A stretch of DNA of 25,151 nt from CAYJKB01 sp964370625 (GCA_964370625.1 CAYJKB010000032.1:1-25151), one strand, 5' to 3'; positions 16,649 through 25,139 are shown, counted from the stretch's first letter. A program made the numbers and translations. Notes: generated from the sequence alone by a model not told the origin.

Positions 16649-18163
16649 TTATATTTGTCCACCGGTCATAAGAATACCGATTTGTTCTTTTGTAACTTCT
16701 GCTGCATTAACAATGCCTGTAATTTGTCCATGACATAGTACAAGTACTTTATCACATAGACTAAGTAATACATCTAAATCTTCACCAATGAAAATAACGG
16801 CTACATTTTTTTCTTTTTGTTCATTTAATAAGTCATAAACTGTATGTGAAGAATTTATGTCAAGTCCTCGAACTGGATAAGCTGTGATAAGCAAATGTGG
16901 ATTAGATTCAATTTCACGACCAAGTAACACTTTTTGAACATTACCACCAGACATAAGTCTTACTGGTGTGTCAATATTTGGTGTAACAATTTTTAGTTTT
17001 TCTTTAAGGCGTGTTGCCAGTTCTCTAGCAGGTTTTCTGTTTACAAAAAATCCTTTTTCACTGTTATATGATTTCAAAAGGACATTCTCTGTCATGCCCA
17101 TAGATGCTACAAGTCCCATGCCAAGTCTATCTTCTGGAACAAAGCTCATGCTAATTCCAAGCTTTATAATTTCTTGTGGAGTTTTTCCAACAACATTTTC
17201 TTTGTTGTATAGTATTGCACCTGTTTCAGCTGGCAAAAGACCTGCAATAGCTTCACATAGCTCTTTTTGTCCACTTCCAGCGACACCAGCGACACCTAAA
17301 ATCTCACCGGAATTAATATCAAATGAAATGTCATCAAGTGCTATAGAGCCATCACTAGAACGCACAGTCAGGTCAACTACTTTTAAAATATTTTGCTTAT
17401 TTTTAACAGGTGTTCTTGTAATTTCAAGACTGACAGGACGACCTACCATCAGCTCTGTCAAATGTTTTTCAGAACTTTCTTTTGTGTTTACAGTTTCAAT
17501 ACTGCTTCCTTTACGCAAAATCGTTACTCTATCTGAAATTTCTAAAACTTCATTTAATTTATGTGTAATAATTATTATTGCACATCCATCAGCTTTCATT
17601 TTACGTAATATATCAAAAAGTTTTGATGTCTCTTGTGGTGTTAAAACTGCTGTAGGTTCGTCAAGAATTAATATATTTGCACCACGATATATAACTTTTA
17701 AAATTTCTACCCTTTGCTTTTCACTTACAGACATATCATAGATTTTCTTGTCTGGGTCTATTTCCAGCCCTAATTTTTGGCTAATTTCAAGGATTTTTTC
17801 TCTTAGTTCTTTTGGCTTAAGATGTTTTTCTTTTGTACCAAGTACAATATTTTCACTTGCCGTAAATACATCAACAAGTTTGAAATGCTGGTGAATCATA
17901 CCTATTCCAAGCTCTTGCGAATAAGTAGGTGATGTAATATTAACTTGTTCTCCACAAATGCTAATTGTTCCACCATCAGGATGATAAATCCCTGATAACA
18001 TATTCATAAGAGTTGTTTTTCCTGCACCATTTTCACCTAAAAGTGCAATAATTTCTCCGAATTTAACATTTAAATCAATATTATCATTTGCAATTACACT
18101 ACCAAATACTTTTCTAATATTTTTACATTCAATAGCATACTGCACATTTTGCATATCTTCCAT
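16649..18163 (-). CDS. Double-domain ABC importer ATPase, NupO-like
   Basis: 504 residues from the ATG at 18161-18163, chosen because GGGGAG lies 6 bases upstream; the frame stays open to 18286 but the extra 41 residues look unlike the family. Two fused nucleotide-binding domains follow the sugar/nucleoside importer plan. Domain 1 has Walker A GENGAGKT, Q-loop MIHQHF, signature MSVSEKQRVEILK and Walker B ILILDEPTAVLTP. Domain 2 has a degenerate Walker A GVAGSGQKE, signature LMSGGNVQKVLLGRE, and Walker B LLITAYPVRGLDI with FIGEDLDVL in the switch region. The usual LSVG of the first signature is SVS here, with serine for glycine. It energises import by the two downstream permeases and receives substrate from the lipoprotein encoded upstream. 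Confidence 0.93.
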   Translation of the reverse strand: MEDMQNVQYAIECKNIRKVFGSVIANDNIDLNVKFGEIIALLGENGAGKTTLMNMLSGIYHPDGGTISICGEQVNITSPTYSQELGIGMIHQHFKLVDVFTASENIVLGTKEKHLKPKELREKILEISQKLGLEIDPDKKIYDMSVSEKQRVEILKVIYRGANILILDEPTAVLTPQETSKLFDILRKMKADGCAIIIITHKLNEVLEISDRVTILRKGSSIETVNTKESSEKHLTELMVGRPVSLEITRTPVKNKQNILKVVDLTVRSSDGSIALDDISFDINSGEILGVAGVAGSGQKELCEAIAGLLPAETGAILYNKENVVGKTPQEIIKLGISMSFVPEDRLGMGLVASMGMTENVLLKSYNSEKGFFVNRKPARELATRLKEKLKIVTPNIDTPVRLMSGGNVQKVLLGREIESNPHLLITAYPVRGLDINSSHTVYDLLNEQKEKNVAVIFIGEDLDVLLSLCDKVLVLCHGQITGIVNAAEVTKEQIGILMTGGQI

Positions 18164-18361
18164 AAATTTCTCCCCATAGCTTTCGCCATAAATAATCATT
18201 ACAGGTGGCTGTTCAAAAGCACTGAAAAACAAGATGTGGAAACTTTTAAACAAACAATCATATGTTATATATGTGAGCAAATTCAATATTTCAACAACTG
18301 TTTAATCAAAATTTTAACAATTAAGTTCAAATTTTGTGTTTTCATGGCTTCTAAACGCTGA

Positions 18362-18382
18362 GGGGAGGGCTTCACCCTCCCC
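18362..18382 (-). promoter_or_regulatory. GC-rich hairpin between lipoprotein and ATPase genes, no T run
   Basis: GGGGAGGG (18362-18369) and CCCTCCCC (18375-18382) form an 8-bp all-GC/one-AT stem with a 5-base loop, only 13 bases past the lipoprotein stop codon. On the minus strand it is followed by TCAGCG, not T, so it is unlikely to be an efficient intrinsic terminator. Such hairpins often shield the 3' end of binding-protein mRNAs, giving more binding protein than ATPase and permease. The remaining 200 bases to the ATPase gene are AT-rich; a weak promoter-like pair (TTGAAA with TATATA, 17-base spacing, about 18245-18275) is not convincing. Confidence 0.6.
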
Positions 18383-18395
18383 CTAATATATTCTA

Positions 18396-19577
18396 TTATT
18401 CTTCGTCTACAATGTTTTTGAAGTACCAGTTGATTCCACCAGTGATAGTAGCGTCATCAAGGTTAACGCCTTCTTCACCGATAATTTCACCTGTGTTAGT
18501 TTCGATTTCTCCCATAAATACGTCCCATTCGCCTGACACGATTTTAGCTTGAGCTTCATCAATTTTGCCCTGAGCTTCTGGGTTATTTAAATCTGATAGA
18601 GGAGCCATATCAACTAATCCATCAGCTATACCACCGAAGTAGTTTTCACCTGTCCAAGTTCCATCAATAATTGATTCAATAGCAAATGTGTAGTATGCGC
18701 CCCAGTTCCAAACTGTTGAAGTTAGAACTGCTCCTGGAGCATCTTTAGACATATCTGAGTTATAACCTACACCATAAACACCTGCAGCTTCCGCAGCGAT
18801 TTGTGGGTTTGGTGTGTCACAGTGTTGTCCGATTACGTCAGCGCCTAAAGCGATAAGTGCATCAGCTGCTTGTTTTTCACCTTCTGGGTCAAACCAGCTG
18901 TTAGTAGTTTTGATATAAACTTTAGCTTCTGGATTTACTGAGTATACACCCATTGCAAATGCGTTAGCACCACCAGTTACCTCTGAATTATCTTTACCCC
19001 AAGCTGCTACATAACCGATTTTGTCAGTTTCTGTTTTAAGACCTGCTGCAATACCTGTTAAGTAACGTGATTGGTAAATTCTACCGAAATAGTTGTTAAA
19101 GTTAACACCATTTGATTTATAGCCTGTTCCGTGTGAGAAATAAACTTCTGGATATTCAGCTGCAAGTTGTTCTACAGTATCCATGTATCCCCAGCTTGTA
19201 GCAAATATTACGTTAGCGCCTTCTTCGATACATTCTAGAATAGCTGTTTCAACTGCTGTTGGATCATTATCAGCAATTTCATTTTTTCTGATAATTTGGC
19301 TATCTTCAAGACCTACAGCATTTTGCATTTCAACGATACCAACATCATGAGTGTAAGTATAACCTGAACCTTCAGCAGGGTCAGTAATATGGATTACACC
19401 AACTTTAATATCTTCTTTTGCAATAGCTGGCATAACACCTGTTGATGCAGCTGGAGTAGATGTGTCCCCTGCATCTGCAGCATCATCTGCTGGTGATGAA
19501 GTGTCTGTTCCTCCACATGCTGCAAGCAATGTTAGAGACATAGTTGTCGCAAGAATTGCACTTAAAAATTTTTTCAT
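18396..19577 (-). CDS. BMP-family substrate-binding lipoprotein (NupN/BmpA/Med type)
   Basis: 393 residues. The signal peptide MKKFLSAILATTMSLTLLAAC ends in lipobox LAAC with C21 as the lipidated residue. A low-complexity Asp/Ser/Ala linker (about 22-48) leads into the binding fold, starting IKVGVIHITDPAEGSGYTY. Family features include GANVIFATSWGY, GYVAAWG and GVGYNSD. The protein is tethered outside the membrane and delivers substrate to the importer encoded downstream. Known relatives bind purine nucleosides, but some bind other ligands, so the substrate stays open. A strong AGGAGG site precedes the ATG, and the promoter lies at 19646-19674. No purine riboswitch is recognisable in the leader. 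Confidence 0.92.
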   Translation of the reverse strand: MKKFLSAILATTMSLTLLAACGGTDTSSPADDAADAGDTSTPAASTGVMPAIAKEDIKVGVIHITDPAEGSGYTYTHDVGIVEMQNAVGLEDSQIIRKNEIADNDPTAVETAILECIEEGANVIFATSWGYMDTVEQLAAEYPEVYFSHGTGYKSNGVNFNNYFGRIYQSRYLTGIAAGLKTETDKIGYVAAWGKDNSEVTGGANAFAMGVYSVNPEAKVYIKTTNSWFDPEGEKQAADALIALGADVIGQHCDTPNPQIAAEAAGVYGVGYNSDMSKDAPGAVLTSTVWNWGAYYTFAIESIIDGTWTGENYFGGIADGLVDMAPLSDLNNPEAQGKIDEAQAKIVSGEWDVFMGEIETNTGEIIGEEGVNLDDATITGGINWYFKNIVDEE

Positions 19578-19645
19578 TTTTTTCCTCCTAAATAATACAA
19601 AACGTAAAAGGTGATAATTTCAATCCTTTTATTACATGTTTTATT

Positions 19646-19674
19646 ATTTTACAACAACTTTACACAAATTTCAA
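19646..19674 (-). promoter_or_regulatory. Promoter of the BMP importer operon
   Basis: Minus-strand TTGAAA (19669-19674, 4/6) and TAAAAT (19646-19651, 5/6) are 17 bases apart. The leader of about 60 bases can form a small stem AAAAGG/CCTTTT (19606-19630). No clear terminator separates the upstream symporter gene (ends 19768) from this promoter; only a weak TATGTTT/AAACATA repeat near 19737-19751 is present, so read-through from the larA operon is possible. Confidence 0.65.
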
Positions 19675-19767
19675 TCTATTTATTAAATTTTATGAAATAT
19701 TTGTGAATTTTTTGCTTTTTTGTTGTAAATTTTTCTATGTTTTAAACATATTGCATGGAATTTTATT

Positions 19768-21162
19768 CTAAACTTTTCCAACTTTATCCTTATCTAGTGC
19801 TGAAACACCAATAAATACCACTGCACAAACTAAAAACATAAATATTCCGACACTTTTAAACATTGGAGCAAGCGCTGGAACAATATTCCAAGCAATAACA
19901 GTTAATAATGCAGCTGCTATAGTTGCAACTCCCGCTTTTTTACTTGCAAATTTCGGAAATAATAATGCTCCAACTACTACAAAAGAAGTTCCGATTGCAA
20001 TTGATAATGCCTGCTGCATAGCACCTAGAATTGCACCCATTTGTGTAGCAATCAAATATGTTATCCCACTTGCAACAACAACTATAACTTTGTTTATCAT
20101 AGCTTTTTTATCATTTGAAATATCTGGCTTTGCTTTAAATACAATGTCTTTACTAACCGTAGTTGTAAGTCCTATAATCATTGAGCACGCTGTTCCCATG
20201 TCTGCTGCCCAAAGCCCTGAAAGTGTAATACCACCTAAAACAGGAGGAATGCTCATAAGAATCATTGGAAGTGCAACCGAAGCTTCTGCATCTGGTAAAA
20301 GTGCTTTGCTTGCAACCCCTAATAATGCACATATAAAACCAATTGGAACCATTAAAGCTGCACCCAGTATATATCCATTTCTTGCACTTTTATCATCTTT
20401 ACCTGTAAGACCAATTTGCACAACGCCTTGAATTGAGTTTGTATTACCCATCATTACAATAATCCATCCGATAATACCAACCCATCCCATACCTTCTACA
20501 AGGCTCATATAAGGTACATCTGGTTCTGCTACCGTAAGTTGTCCAATAGCTTCCCAGCCACCTTGTGTAAGAACAATTACTGCTGCAACAATTACACCAA
20601 CATAAATTAGCACAAGGTTTAAAACATTTGTAAGTGATACACTTCCCATACCACCTATCATTGCTATCAACATAAAAATTATAAATGAGAAAAATGTACC
20701 AGATTCAACTGTAAAAACATTTGGTAATAATGACGCTAATATAGATCCCCCTGCTTTATATTGCAGTGCGATAATCCCTGATTGAATTACACACATAGCA
20801 ATAACCATCATATAAGAAGTTGCTGAACCATATAGGTCATTTACAAGTCCTGAAATTGTGCTGTATCCACTTTTTCTAAGATACTTTACACCTATCATTG
20901 AAGATGCAACTGCACCTATTGCCCATGCTGCATCATACCAACCAGCTGCAAGACCTACATTAAAAGCATTTTCTGCAATACCAATTGTCGAAGCACCACC
21001 AATTGCAAGACCTGCTATACTAGCTGCAACTACAAATGTCCCATTCTTACCTTTGTATAAAAGAAAGGCTTCGCCATCTTTTTTTTGTTTTCTTGATACC
21101 GTAAAACTTATTGCAAAAAGCAACACTACATATAAAACTACTATAATTAAAGGTATATTCAT
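19768..21162 (-). CDS. Sodium:solute symporter (SSS) family transporter
   Basis: 464 residues, almost entirely hydrophobic, with about 12-13 membrane segments. The N-terminal pattern VVAASIAGLAIGGASTIGIAENAF with the preceding charged YKGKNG loop, and the GMGSVSLTNVLNLVLIYVGV segment, are characteristic of SSS transporters, which use a sodium gradient to take up organic acids, sugars, amino acids or vitamins. Substrate cannot be read from the sequence. It starts 11 bases after the LarA-family gene with AGGGGAAGAG upstream, so the two are almost certainly co-transcribed. That context points to a 2-hydroxy or related organic acid as cargo (inference). Confidence 0.88.
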   Translation of the reverse strand: MNIPLIIVVLYVVLLFAISFTVSRKQKKDGEAFLLYKGKNGTFVVAASIAGLAIGGASTIGIAENAFNVGLAAGWYDAAWAIGAVASSMIGVKYLRKSGYSTISGLVNDLYGSATSYMMVIAMCVIQSGIIALQYKAGGSILASLLPNVFTVESGTFFSFIIFMLIAMIGGMGSVSLTNVLNLVLIYVGVIVAAVIVLTQGGWEAIGQLTVAEPDVPYMSLVEGMGWVGIIGWIIVMMGNTNSIQGVVQIGLTGKDDKSARNGYILGAALMVPIGFICALLGVASKALLPDAEASVALPMILMSIPPVLGGITLSGLWAADMGTACSMIIGLTTTVSKDIVFKAKPDISNDKKAMINKVIVVVASGITYLIATQMGAILGAMQQALSIAIGTSFVVVGALLFPKFASKKAGVATIAAALLTVIAWNIVPALAPMFKSVGIFMFLVCAVVFIGVSALDKDKVGKV

Positions 21163-21173
21163 TTTCTCTTCCC

Positions 21174-22475
21174 CTAAATTTCCTTATTTAAATTGTCAAA
21201 GTCCTGTGAAATCTGTGGAACTAAACTTCCACCGTATTCCATTACATAAACTGTTTTATCTTTAAAATCAACTTTATTCATAATATCTTCAATAGAATTA
21301 TGAGCTTCAATGCCCATATCTGTAACAAGAGCAGGATCGATTTCACTTAAAAGATATGATTTTGCCTTTCGTGCATTTTCACAAGCTGCATAGAATATAT
21401 ATCCACCAATCGTGAAATTTTCTCGTAAATCTTTATCTAATGTACCATTTGCTAGTGGTTTTTGCCAAGCAAAAAAGTCTGGTGCTCCCCCACCTTCTGT
21501 ACACTCTGCAATTAAAATTAATATTCCTTCTTTTTTAACAGCACGCACAGCATTAAATAAAGTTTTAGTTGATTGATATAAATTAATATCTTTAGGAAAT
21601 CCACCACAACTTGCAATTACAATATCTGCTTCTTGTTCAATAGGCACAGCATAGCTTTGCTGAACATATCTACAGCTTTGCTCCCAAGCTTTAACAAAGT
21701 CTCCACAGAAAAAACCACTATGTTTAGCATGAGTATCCATAACAACACTAATGCCAAAAGTAACATCAATCATATCTGCTGCTTCTCTCATATCAAGGTT
21801 AATAGGATTTTCAAGCATTTTACCACTGCCAACCTTTACACTGCTCATAGCTTTATCAGGGTCTAGTGCCATAATATGATTCATGCCTATTGTCTCTCTT
21901 GATGCAAGACCTGGTAAGATGCTTTTTCTGCCTCCGCCATAACCTGCCATAAGATGATGTACTGTTCCACCTATTACAATTACCTTGCGTCCAACAATAA
22001 GTGGATTTACAACTACTTTTGTGCCAAATGAAGTTGTGCCAACTGTAACTAAATCAGGTGCATCGCAATCATGGTCTACAACCGACACATTATTATATGC
22101 ATATTCACCTGCAATTTTTTTAAGCTCCTCTGCTGAATTTTTCCTGTGTGTTCCAAGTGCCACAACAACTGTAATATCATCAAATTTGATGCCTAATTCT
22201 TCATGTAAAAACTCTGTAAGATATGAGCATAATATATCTTGACGCATCCACAGCCTTGTGATATCTGATACTACAATCGTAATCTTATCACCATTTTCAA
22301 TAAGCTCATTTAAAGGTTTTGAATTAATCGTGTCACTCGTAAGTGAATTAATAAAATCTGCTTTAACATCAGCTATTGCCGGCATTTTGTTTTCACGCAA
22401 ATATGTCACACTTTTTGCATTTTCTGCGTAAAGTTCAACACTTTTTTGACCGTATTTTAAACTAATTGCTTCCAT
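21174..22475 (-). CDS. larA: LarA-family nickel-pincer 2-hydroxyacid racemase/epimerase
   Basis: 433 residues, the normal LarA size. LarA of Lactiplantibacillus plantarum interconverts D- and L-lactate with a nickel-pincer nucleotide cofactor covalently held on Lys184. The key residues appear in order here: D71 and R74 (SDITR), H110 (GTHR), H174 (VHHLMAGYGGGRK), K184 of the same motif, H200 (GMNH, the nickel ligand), and Q301 and K304 (YQSTK). H174, K184 and H200 even keep the L. plantarum numbering. Activity is therefore expected, but the family also contains racemases for other 2-hydroxyacids, and lactate is not proven. Cofactor genes larB, larC and larE are not in the window and must lie elsewhere. 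It is the first gene of an operon with the SSS symporter, behind a consensus promoter. Confidence 0.9.
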   Translation of the reverse strand: MEAISLKYGQKSVELYAENAKSVTYLRENKMPAIADVKADFINSLTSDTINSKPLNELIENGDKITIVVSDITRLWMRQDILCSYLTEFLHEELGIKFDDITVVVALGTHRKNSAEELKKIAGEYAYNNVSVVDHDCDAPDLVTVGTTSFGTKVVVNPLIVGRKVIVIGGTVHHLMAGYGGGRKSILPGLASRETIGMNHIMALDPDKAMSSVKVGSGKMLENPINLDMREAADMIDVTFGISVVMDTHAKHSGFFCGDFVKAWEQSCRYVQQSYAVPIEQEADIVIASCGGFPKDINLYQSTKTLFNAVRAVKKEGILILIAECTEGGGAPDFFAWQKPLANGTLDKDLRENFTIGGYIFYAACENARKAKSYLLSEIDPALVTDMGIEAHNSIEDIMNKVDFKDKTVYVMEYGGSLVPQISQDFDNLNKEI

Positions 22476-22524
22476 ACTTCTGATTCCCTTCTACTTTATA
22501 GTTTAAATCAACAAACATCCGTAC

Positions 22525-22553
22525 ATTATATACTGTTAAGTACTTATTGTCAA
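22525..22553 (-). promoter_or_regulatory. Perfect-consensus promoter of the larA-symporter operon
   Basis: Minus-strand TTGACA (22548-22553) and TATAAT (22525-22530) match consensus fully with a 17-base spacer. The expected leader is about 40 bases. A promoter this strong in front of a catabolic-type operon suggests that expression is held back by a repressor. Confidence 0.9.
22537..22546. promoter_or_regulatory. Palindrome in the larA promoter spacer, candidate operator
   Basis: TAAGTACTTA is a perfect 10-base palindrome lying wholly between the -35 and -10 boxes of the larA promoter. A dimeric repressor bound here would exclude RNA polymerase. The symmetry does not extend further, and no regulator gene is adjacent, so this is a proposal only. 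Confidence 0.4.
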
Positions 22554-22588
22554 TCGTTTGAGCCATAAATACTAAACTATTGTATTTT

Positions 22589-22617
22589 TTGTGAATATAT
22601 GTTATTTTTTGTATAAT
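22589..22617 (+). promoter_or_regulatory. Upstream candidate promoter of the cyclase pair
   Basis: TTGTGA (22589-22594, 4/6) and TATAAT (22612-22617, perfect) are separated by 17 bases. The transcript would have a leader of about 100 bases with no recognisable riboswitch. It is divergent from the larA promoter, whose -35 box ends 36 bases away. Confidence 0.5.
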
Positions 22618-22661
22618 TGAATTCACTTTTCTATTTCAAGCCTTTTCATTGCTGATATTAT

Positions 22662-22690
22662 TTGCTTTTTTATCTAAACCATGATATAAT
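22662..22690 (+). promoter_or_regulatory. Extended -10 promoter of the cyclase pair
   Basis: TATAAT (22685-22690) is preceded by TGA in the extended -10 position, with a poor -35 TTGCTT (22662-22667) at 17 bases. The predicted start near 22697 gives a leader of about 30 bases, making this the more likely main promoter. Confidence 0.62.
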
Positions 22691-22725
22691 TACGATAATT
22701 ATTTAATAAGGAGCGAGGGGTTTTT

Positions 22726-23946
22726 GTGACATTTTTTTGGTCTTTAATTACATTTATTGTATATTTTACTCATAATTTTTATACTATTTTGTTCGTTTCA
22801 GATTCATTATCTTTTGATAATATCAAAAAACCTATCATCGTTATCTTCTCTATAGTAAATACATTTACTATTTTTATAGCACATTTTTTAGGCTTACATT
22901 ATTATTCTTTATTAATTCCTCTGTTTTTTGTTTATACATTAGAATTCTTATTCATATCAAAATTAAGATTTCGCAAATCAATTTTCACGTCTACAGCAAT
23001 AATTTTAAACCTATTTACTATTAATCTATTTGTTTTAGTAATCGCTGCAACTACTCAAAACTTGACTTTAAATCAAGTTTATGCAGATGATACATTTCTT
23101 TATCAATCACTTTTAATATCTAGCTTTATACTTCTTGTTATGCAGTATAAAAATAGTGCTGTTTCTTCTTCACAGAAGTTTAGCCAAGTTGCAAATTCAA
23201 ATGTTTATGCGACTATAATGTCTTTTGTAAGTATAGCTTTATTTTTATTTTTAGCAATTGATTCATATATTATAATGGATATTATTTTCACACCTGCTCT
23301 TTTTGTCTCTTCAATATCAACATTATGTTTTATTTTAATAATGTACTATTGCTTATTTTATTTCAATATCTCATTAACTCAGCTACACCCATTTAAAAGA
23401 AAAGCTGATGAAGTTAGAAAATTGCATGAGAAAGTCATTTCTAAAAAGATAGAAACAGAATTTAAATTATATACCGATGACTTAACAAAATTATATAATC
23501 GTAGATTTATTTTTGCTAAATTAGATGAATTATGTGCTTCATCTGATGTTGAATTTAGTATTATGTTTTTAGATTTAGCTAGCCTTAAGTATGTTAATGA
23601 TAACTATGGTCATAAGACTGGTGACCAATATATAATTGATATATCAAATATTTTAAGACAAGCTTTAAGAGAAGAAGATTTATCAGCTAGAATTGGTGGA
23701 GATGAATTTTTAGTCCTTTTATTTGATGCAAATGGCATTAATTTAGAACATATTGTTCGTCGTATTAAAGATTTAATTCTGATTAAAAGCAAAGAAAAAT
23801 CTCACATTTTTCATGCCAACATTGGCTATTTAACCTTTGATACTACTAACAAAAATCAAACACGTGCCGAGCTTATGAATAAAGTTGATGACCTTATGAA
23901 TTTAGATAAATCATTATTTTATAAAAAGGGTGGAATGCGAAAATGA
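22726..23946 (+). CDS. Multi-pass membrane diguanylate cyclase (GGDEF) with I-site
   Basis: 406 residues from a GTG start with GAGGGG 5 bases and AAGGAG 12 bases upstream. About six or seven membrane segments fill residues 1-220, followed by a charged linker (221-250) and a GGDEF domain (251-400). Diguanylate cyclases make cyclic di-GMP from two GTP. Visible active-site features are DDLTKLYNRR (251-260), the metal-binding D283 in FLDLAS, N291 and D300 for guanine contact, and GGDEF at 324-328. An inhibitory I-site R315-E-E-D318 stands five residues before GGDEF, so product inhibition is expected. The membrane part matches no sensor domain I can name; its layout loosely resembles the AgrC/ComD type of multi-helix sensor. 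It overlaps the next gene by four bases (ATGA). Confidence 0.9.
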   Translation: MTFFWSLITFIVYFTHNFYTILFVSDSLSFDNIKKPIIVIFSIVNTFTIFIAHFLGLHYYSLLIPLFFVYTLEFLFISKLRFRKSIFTSTAIILNLFTINLFVLVIAATTQNLTLNQVYADDTFLYQSLLISSFILLVMQYKNSAVSSSQKFSQVANSNVYATIMSFVSIALFLFLAIDSYIIMDIIFTPALFVSSISTLCFILIMYYCLFYFNISLTQLHPFKRKADEVRKLHEKVISKKIETEFKLYTDDLTKLYNRRFIFAKLDELCASSDVEFSIMFLDLASLKYVNDNYGHKTGDQYIIDISNILRQALREEDLSARIGGDEFLVLLFDANGINLEHIVRRIKDLILIKSKEKSHIFHANIGYLTFDTTNKNQTRAELMNKVDDLMNLDKSLFYKKGGMRK

Positions 23947-25139
23947 TATATATTGCAACTATACCAATATATCTATTATATATTTATTTTGTGTTTTACT
24001 ATGTTACTAAGATTTTTGGAACACCACTTCCAACTGTAAAACAAATTGTTATAATAAGCTTTGTTAATACATTTTTATTATTCTATACATATTTTTTCTC
24101 ACATATGAATTTTGAATGGTTATTTATGATATTGTATTACTTAATTTTTGCTTTGGAAATTCATTTTGTTTGTAAACAATCATTTATTTCTACAGCTGCT
24201 TCCACAGTTTGTTTTACTATTAACTTCTTTGGCACTAAAACTCTTTTTTTAGGTATTTATACTTATTATTCAGATATTACTATTTCTGAATTTTTAATAT
24301 CTCCTGAAAATAGATTAGTACTTTTAATCGCTTCTTTTGCTTTTTTAACTCCTTATATAATTTTTAGCAGTAAAATATTAATACATAAAGTAGTTAGATT
24401 TTTATTTGCTGATTTAGCGAGTCTTAAATTATCTGTATTTTTGTTATCAGCAGTTTGTATTAATCAATTTTTTTCAACTTTTACAGTTTTTGATAACAAT
24501 ATAAATTCTGTTTATAATAGCATTTATCAAATTAGAACTGGTCTTGTATCACTTATTGCATTTGTAATTATTATGATAGTTGTATATATTTATTCTAAGC
24601 TTAAAGAAGCTGCGATAACTTACAAAGATAGATCTGATAAAATTCAAGAGACTAACTTAACTTTGCATAAATTAGAAAAAGAAGTTAACACAGATTTTTT
24701 CACAGGTTTTTCCATCAGAAGTATTGCTATTCAAAAATTAACTGAATTAATTTCATTGCAAGAACCTTGTTATGTCTTATTCATAGATATTGATGGTCTT
24801 AAAACCGTAAATGATAACATAGGCCATGAAGAAGGTGATTTTTACATTAAATCTGTATCAGAACTTATTGGTGAAATTTTTGTTAATGATACAATTTCTA
24901 GAATTGGTGGAGATGAATTTTTAATAGTAGGTAATTCAAAAACTGTCACTATTAAAAATAAACTTGAGCTATGTGCAGATAAAATAAAAAATATTGATTC
25001 TACATATGAAACTTCTATAAGCTATGGGTTTATTGAAGTCGATGAAACTAATACTTTGACTCCTGAACAATTAATCGAAATTGCAGATAATGAAATGTAT
25101 AAATTCAAAAAAAGCCGAAATAAAGAACGTAAAATATAA
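23943..25139 (+). CDS. Multi-pass membrane diguanylate cyclase (GGDEF) without I-site
   Basis: 398 residues. The ATG overlaps the stop of the preceding gene (ATGA), which implies translational coupling. The architecture is the same: about six or seven membrane segments in 1-220, a coiled-coil-like linker (about 221-250, KEAAITYKDRSDKIQE and onward), and a GGDEF domain (250-390). Catalytic features are IDIDGLKTVNDNIGH (281-295) and GGDEF at 322-326. The entry motif is eroded to TDFFTGFSIRS. The I-site position reads F313-V-N-D316, lacking the arginine, so feedback inhibition through this site is unlikely. With the first gene it looks like a diverged tandem duplicate. The reading frame ends 12 bases before the window edge, so a longer operon cannot be excluded. 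Confidence 0.9.
   Translation: MIYIATIPIYLLYIYFVFYYVTKIFGTPLPTVKQIVIISFVNTFLLFYTYFFSHMNFEWLFMILYYLIFALEIHFVCKQSFISTAASTVCFTINFFGTKTLFLGIYTYYSDITISEFLISPENRLVLLIASFAFLTPYIIFSSKILIHKVVRFLFADLASLKLSVFLLSAVCINQFFSTFTVFDNNINSVYNSIYQIRTGLVSLIAFVIIMIVVYIYSKLKEAAITYKDRSDKIQETNLTLHKLEKEVNTDFFTGFSIRSIAIQKLTELISLQEPCYVLFIDIDGLKTVNDNIGHEEGDFYIKSVSELIGEIFVNDTISRIGGDEFLIVGNSKTVTIKNKLELCADKIKNIDSTYETSISYGFIEVDETNTLTPEQLIEIADNEMYKFKKSRNKERKI

Noticed and set aside
16620..16650. Three-codon ATG-CTG-TAA frame before the first permease gene
   Set aside because: The ATG is only two bases from GGAGG, too close for efficient initiation, so chance is the better explanation.
16968..17741. 257-codon open frame on the plus strand, antisense to the importer ATPase gene
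   Set aside because: It lies fully inside a well-conserved ATPase gene, has no ribosome binding site of note and no recognisable domain; its length follows from codon bias of the sense gene.
18164..18286. 41-residue N-terminal extension of the importer ATPase frame
   Set aside because: The GGGGAG site and the family start both fit the ATG at 18163; the extension resembles no ATPase.
19578..19767. Purine riboswitch in the leader of the importer operon
   Set aside because: The conserved purine-aptamer core and paired stems are not seen; only a small 6-bp stem is present.
22618..22725. Cyclic di-GMP riboswitch before the cyclase genes
   Set aside because: No GEMM-type conserved core or tetraloop receptor pattern is present in this AT-rich leader.
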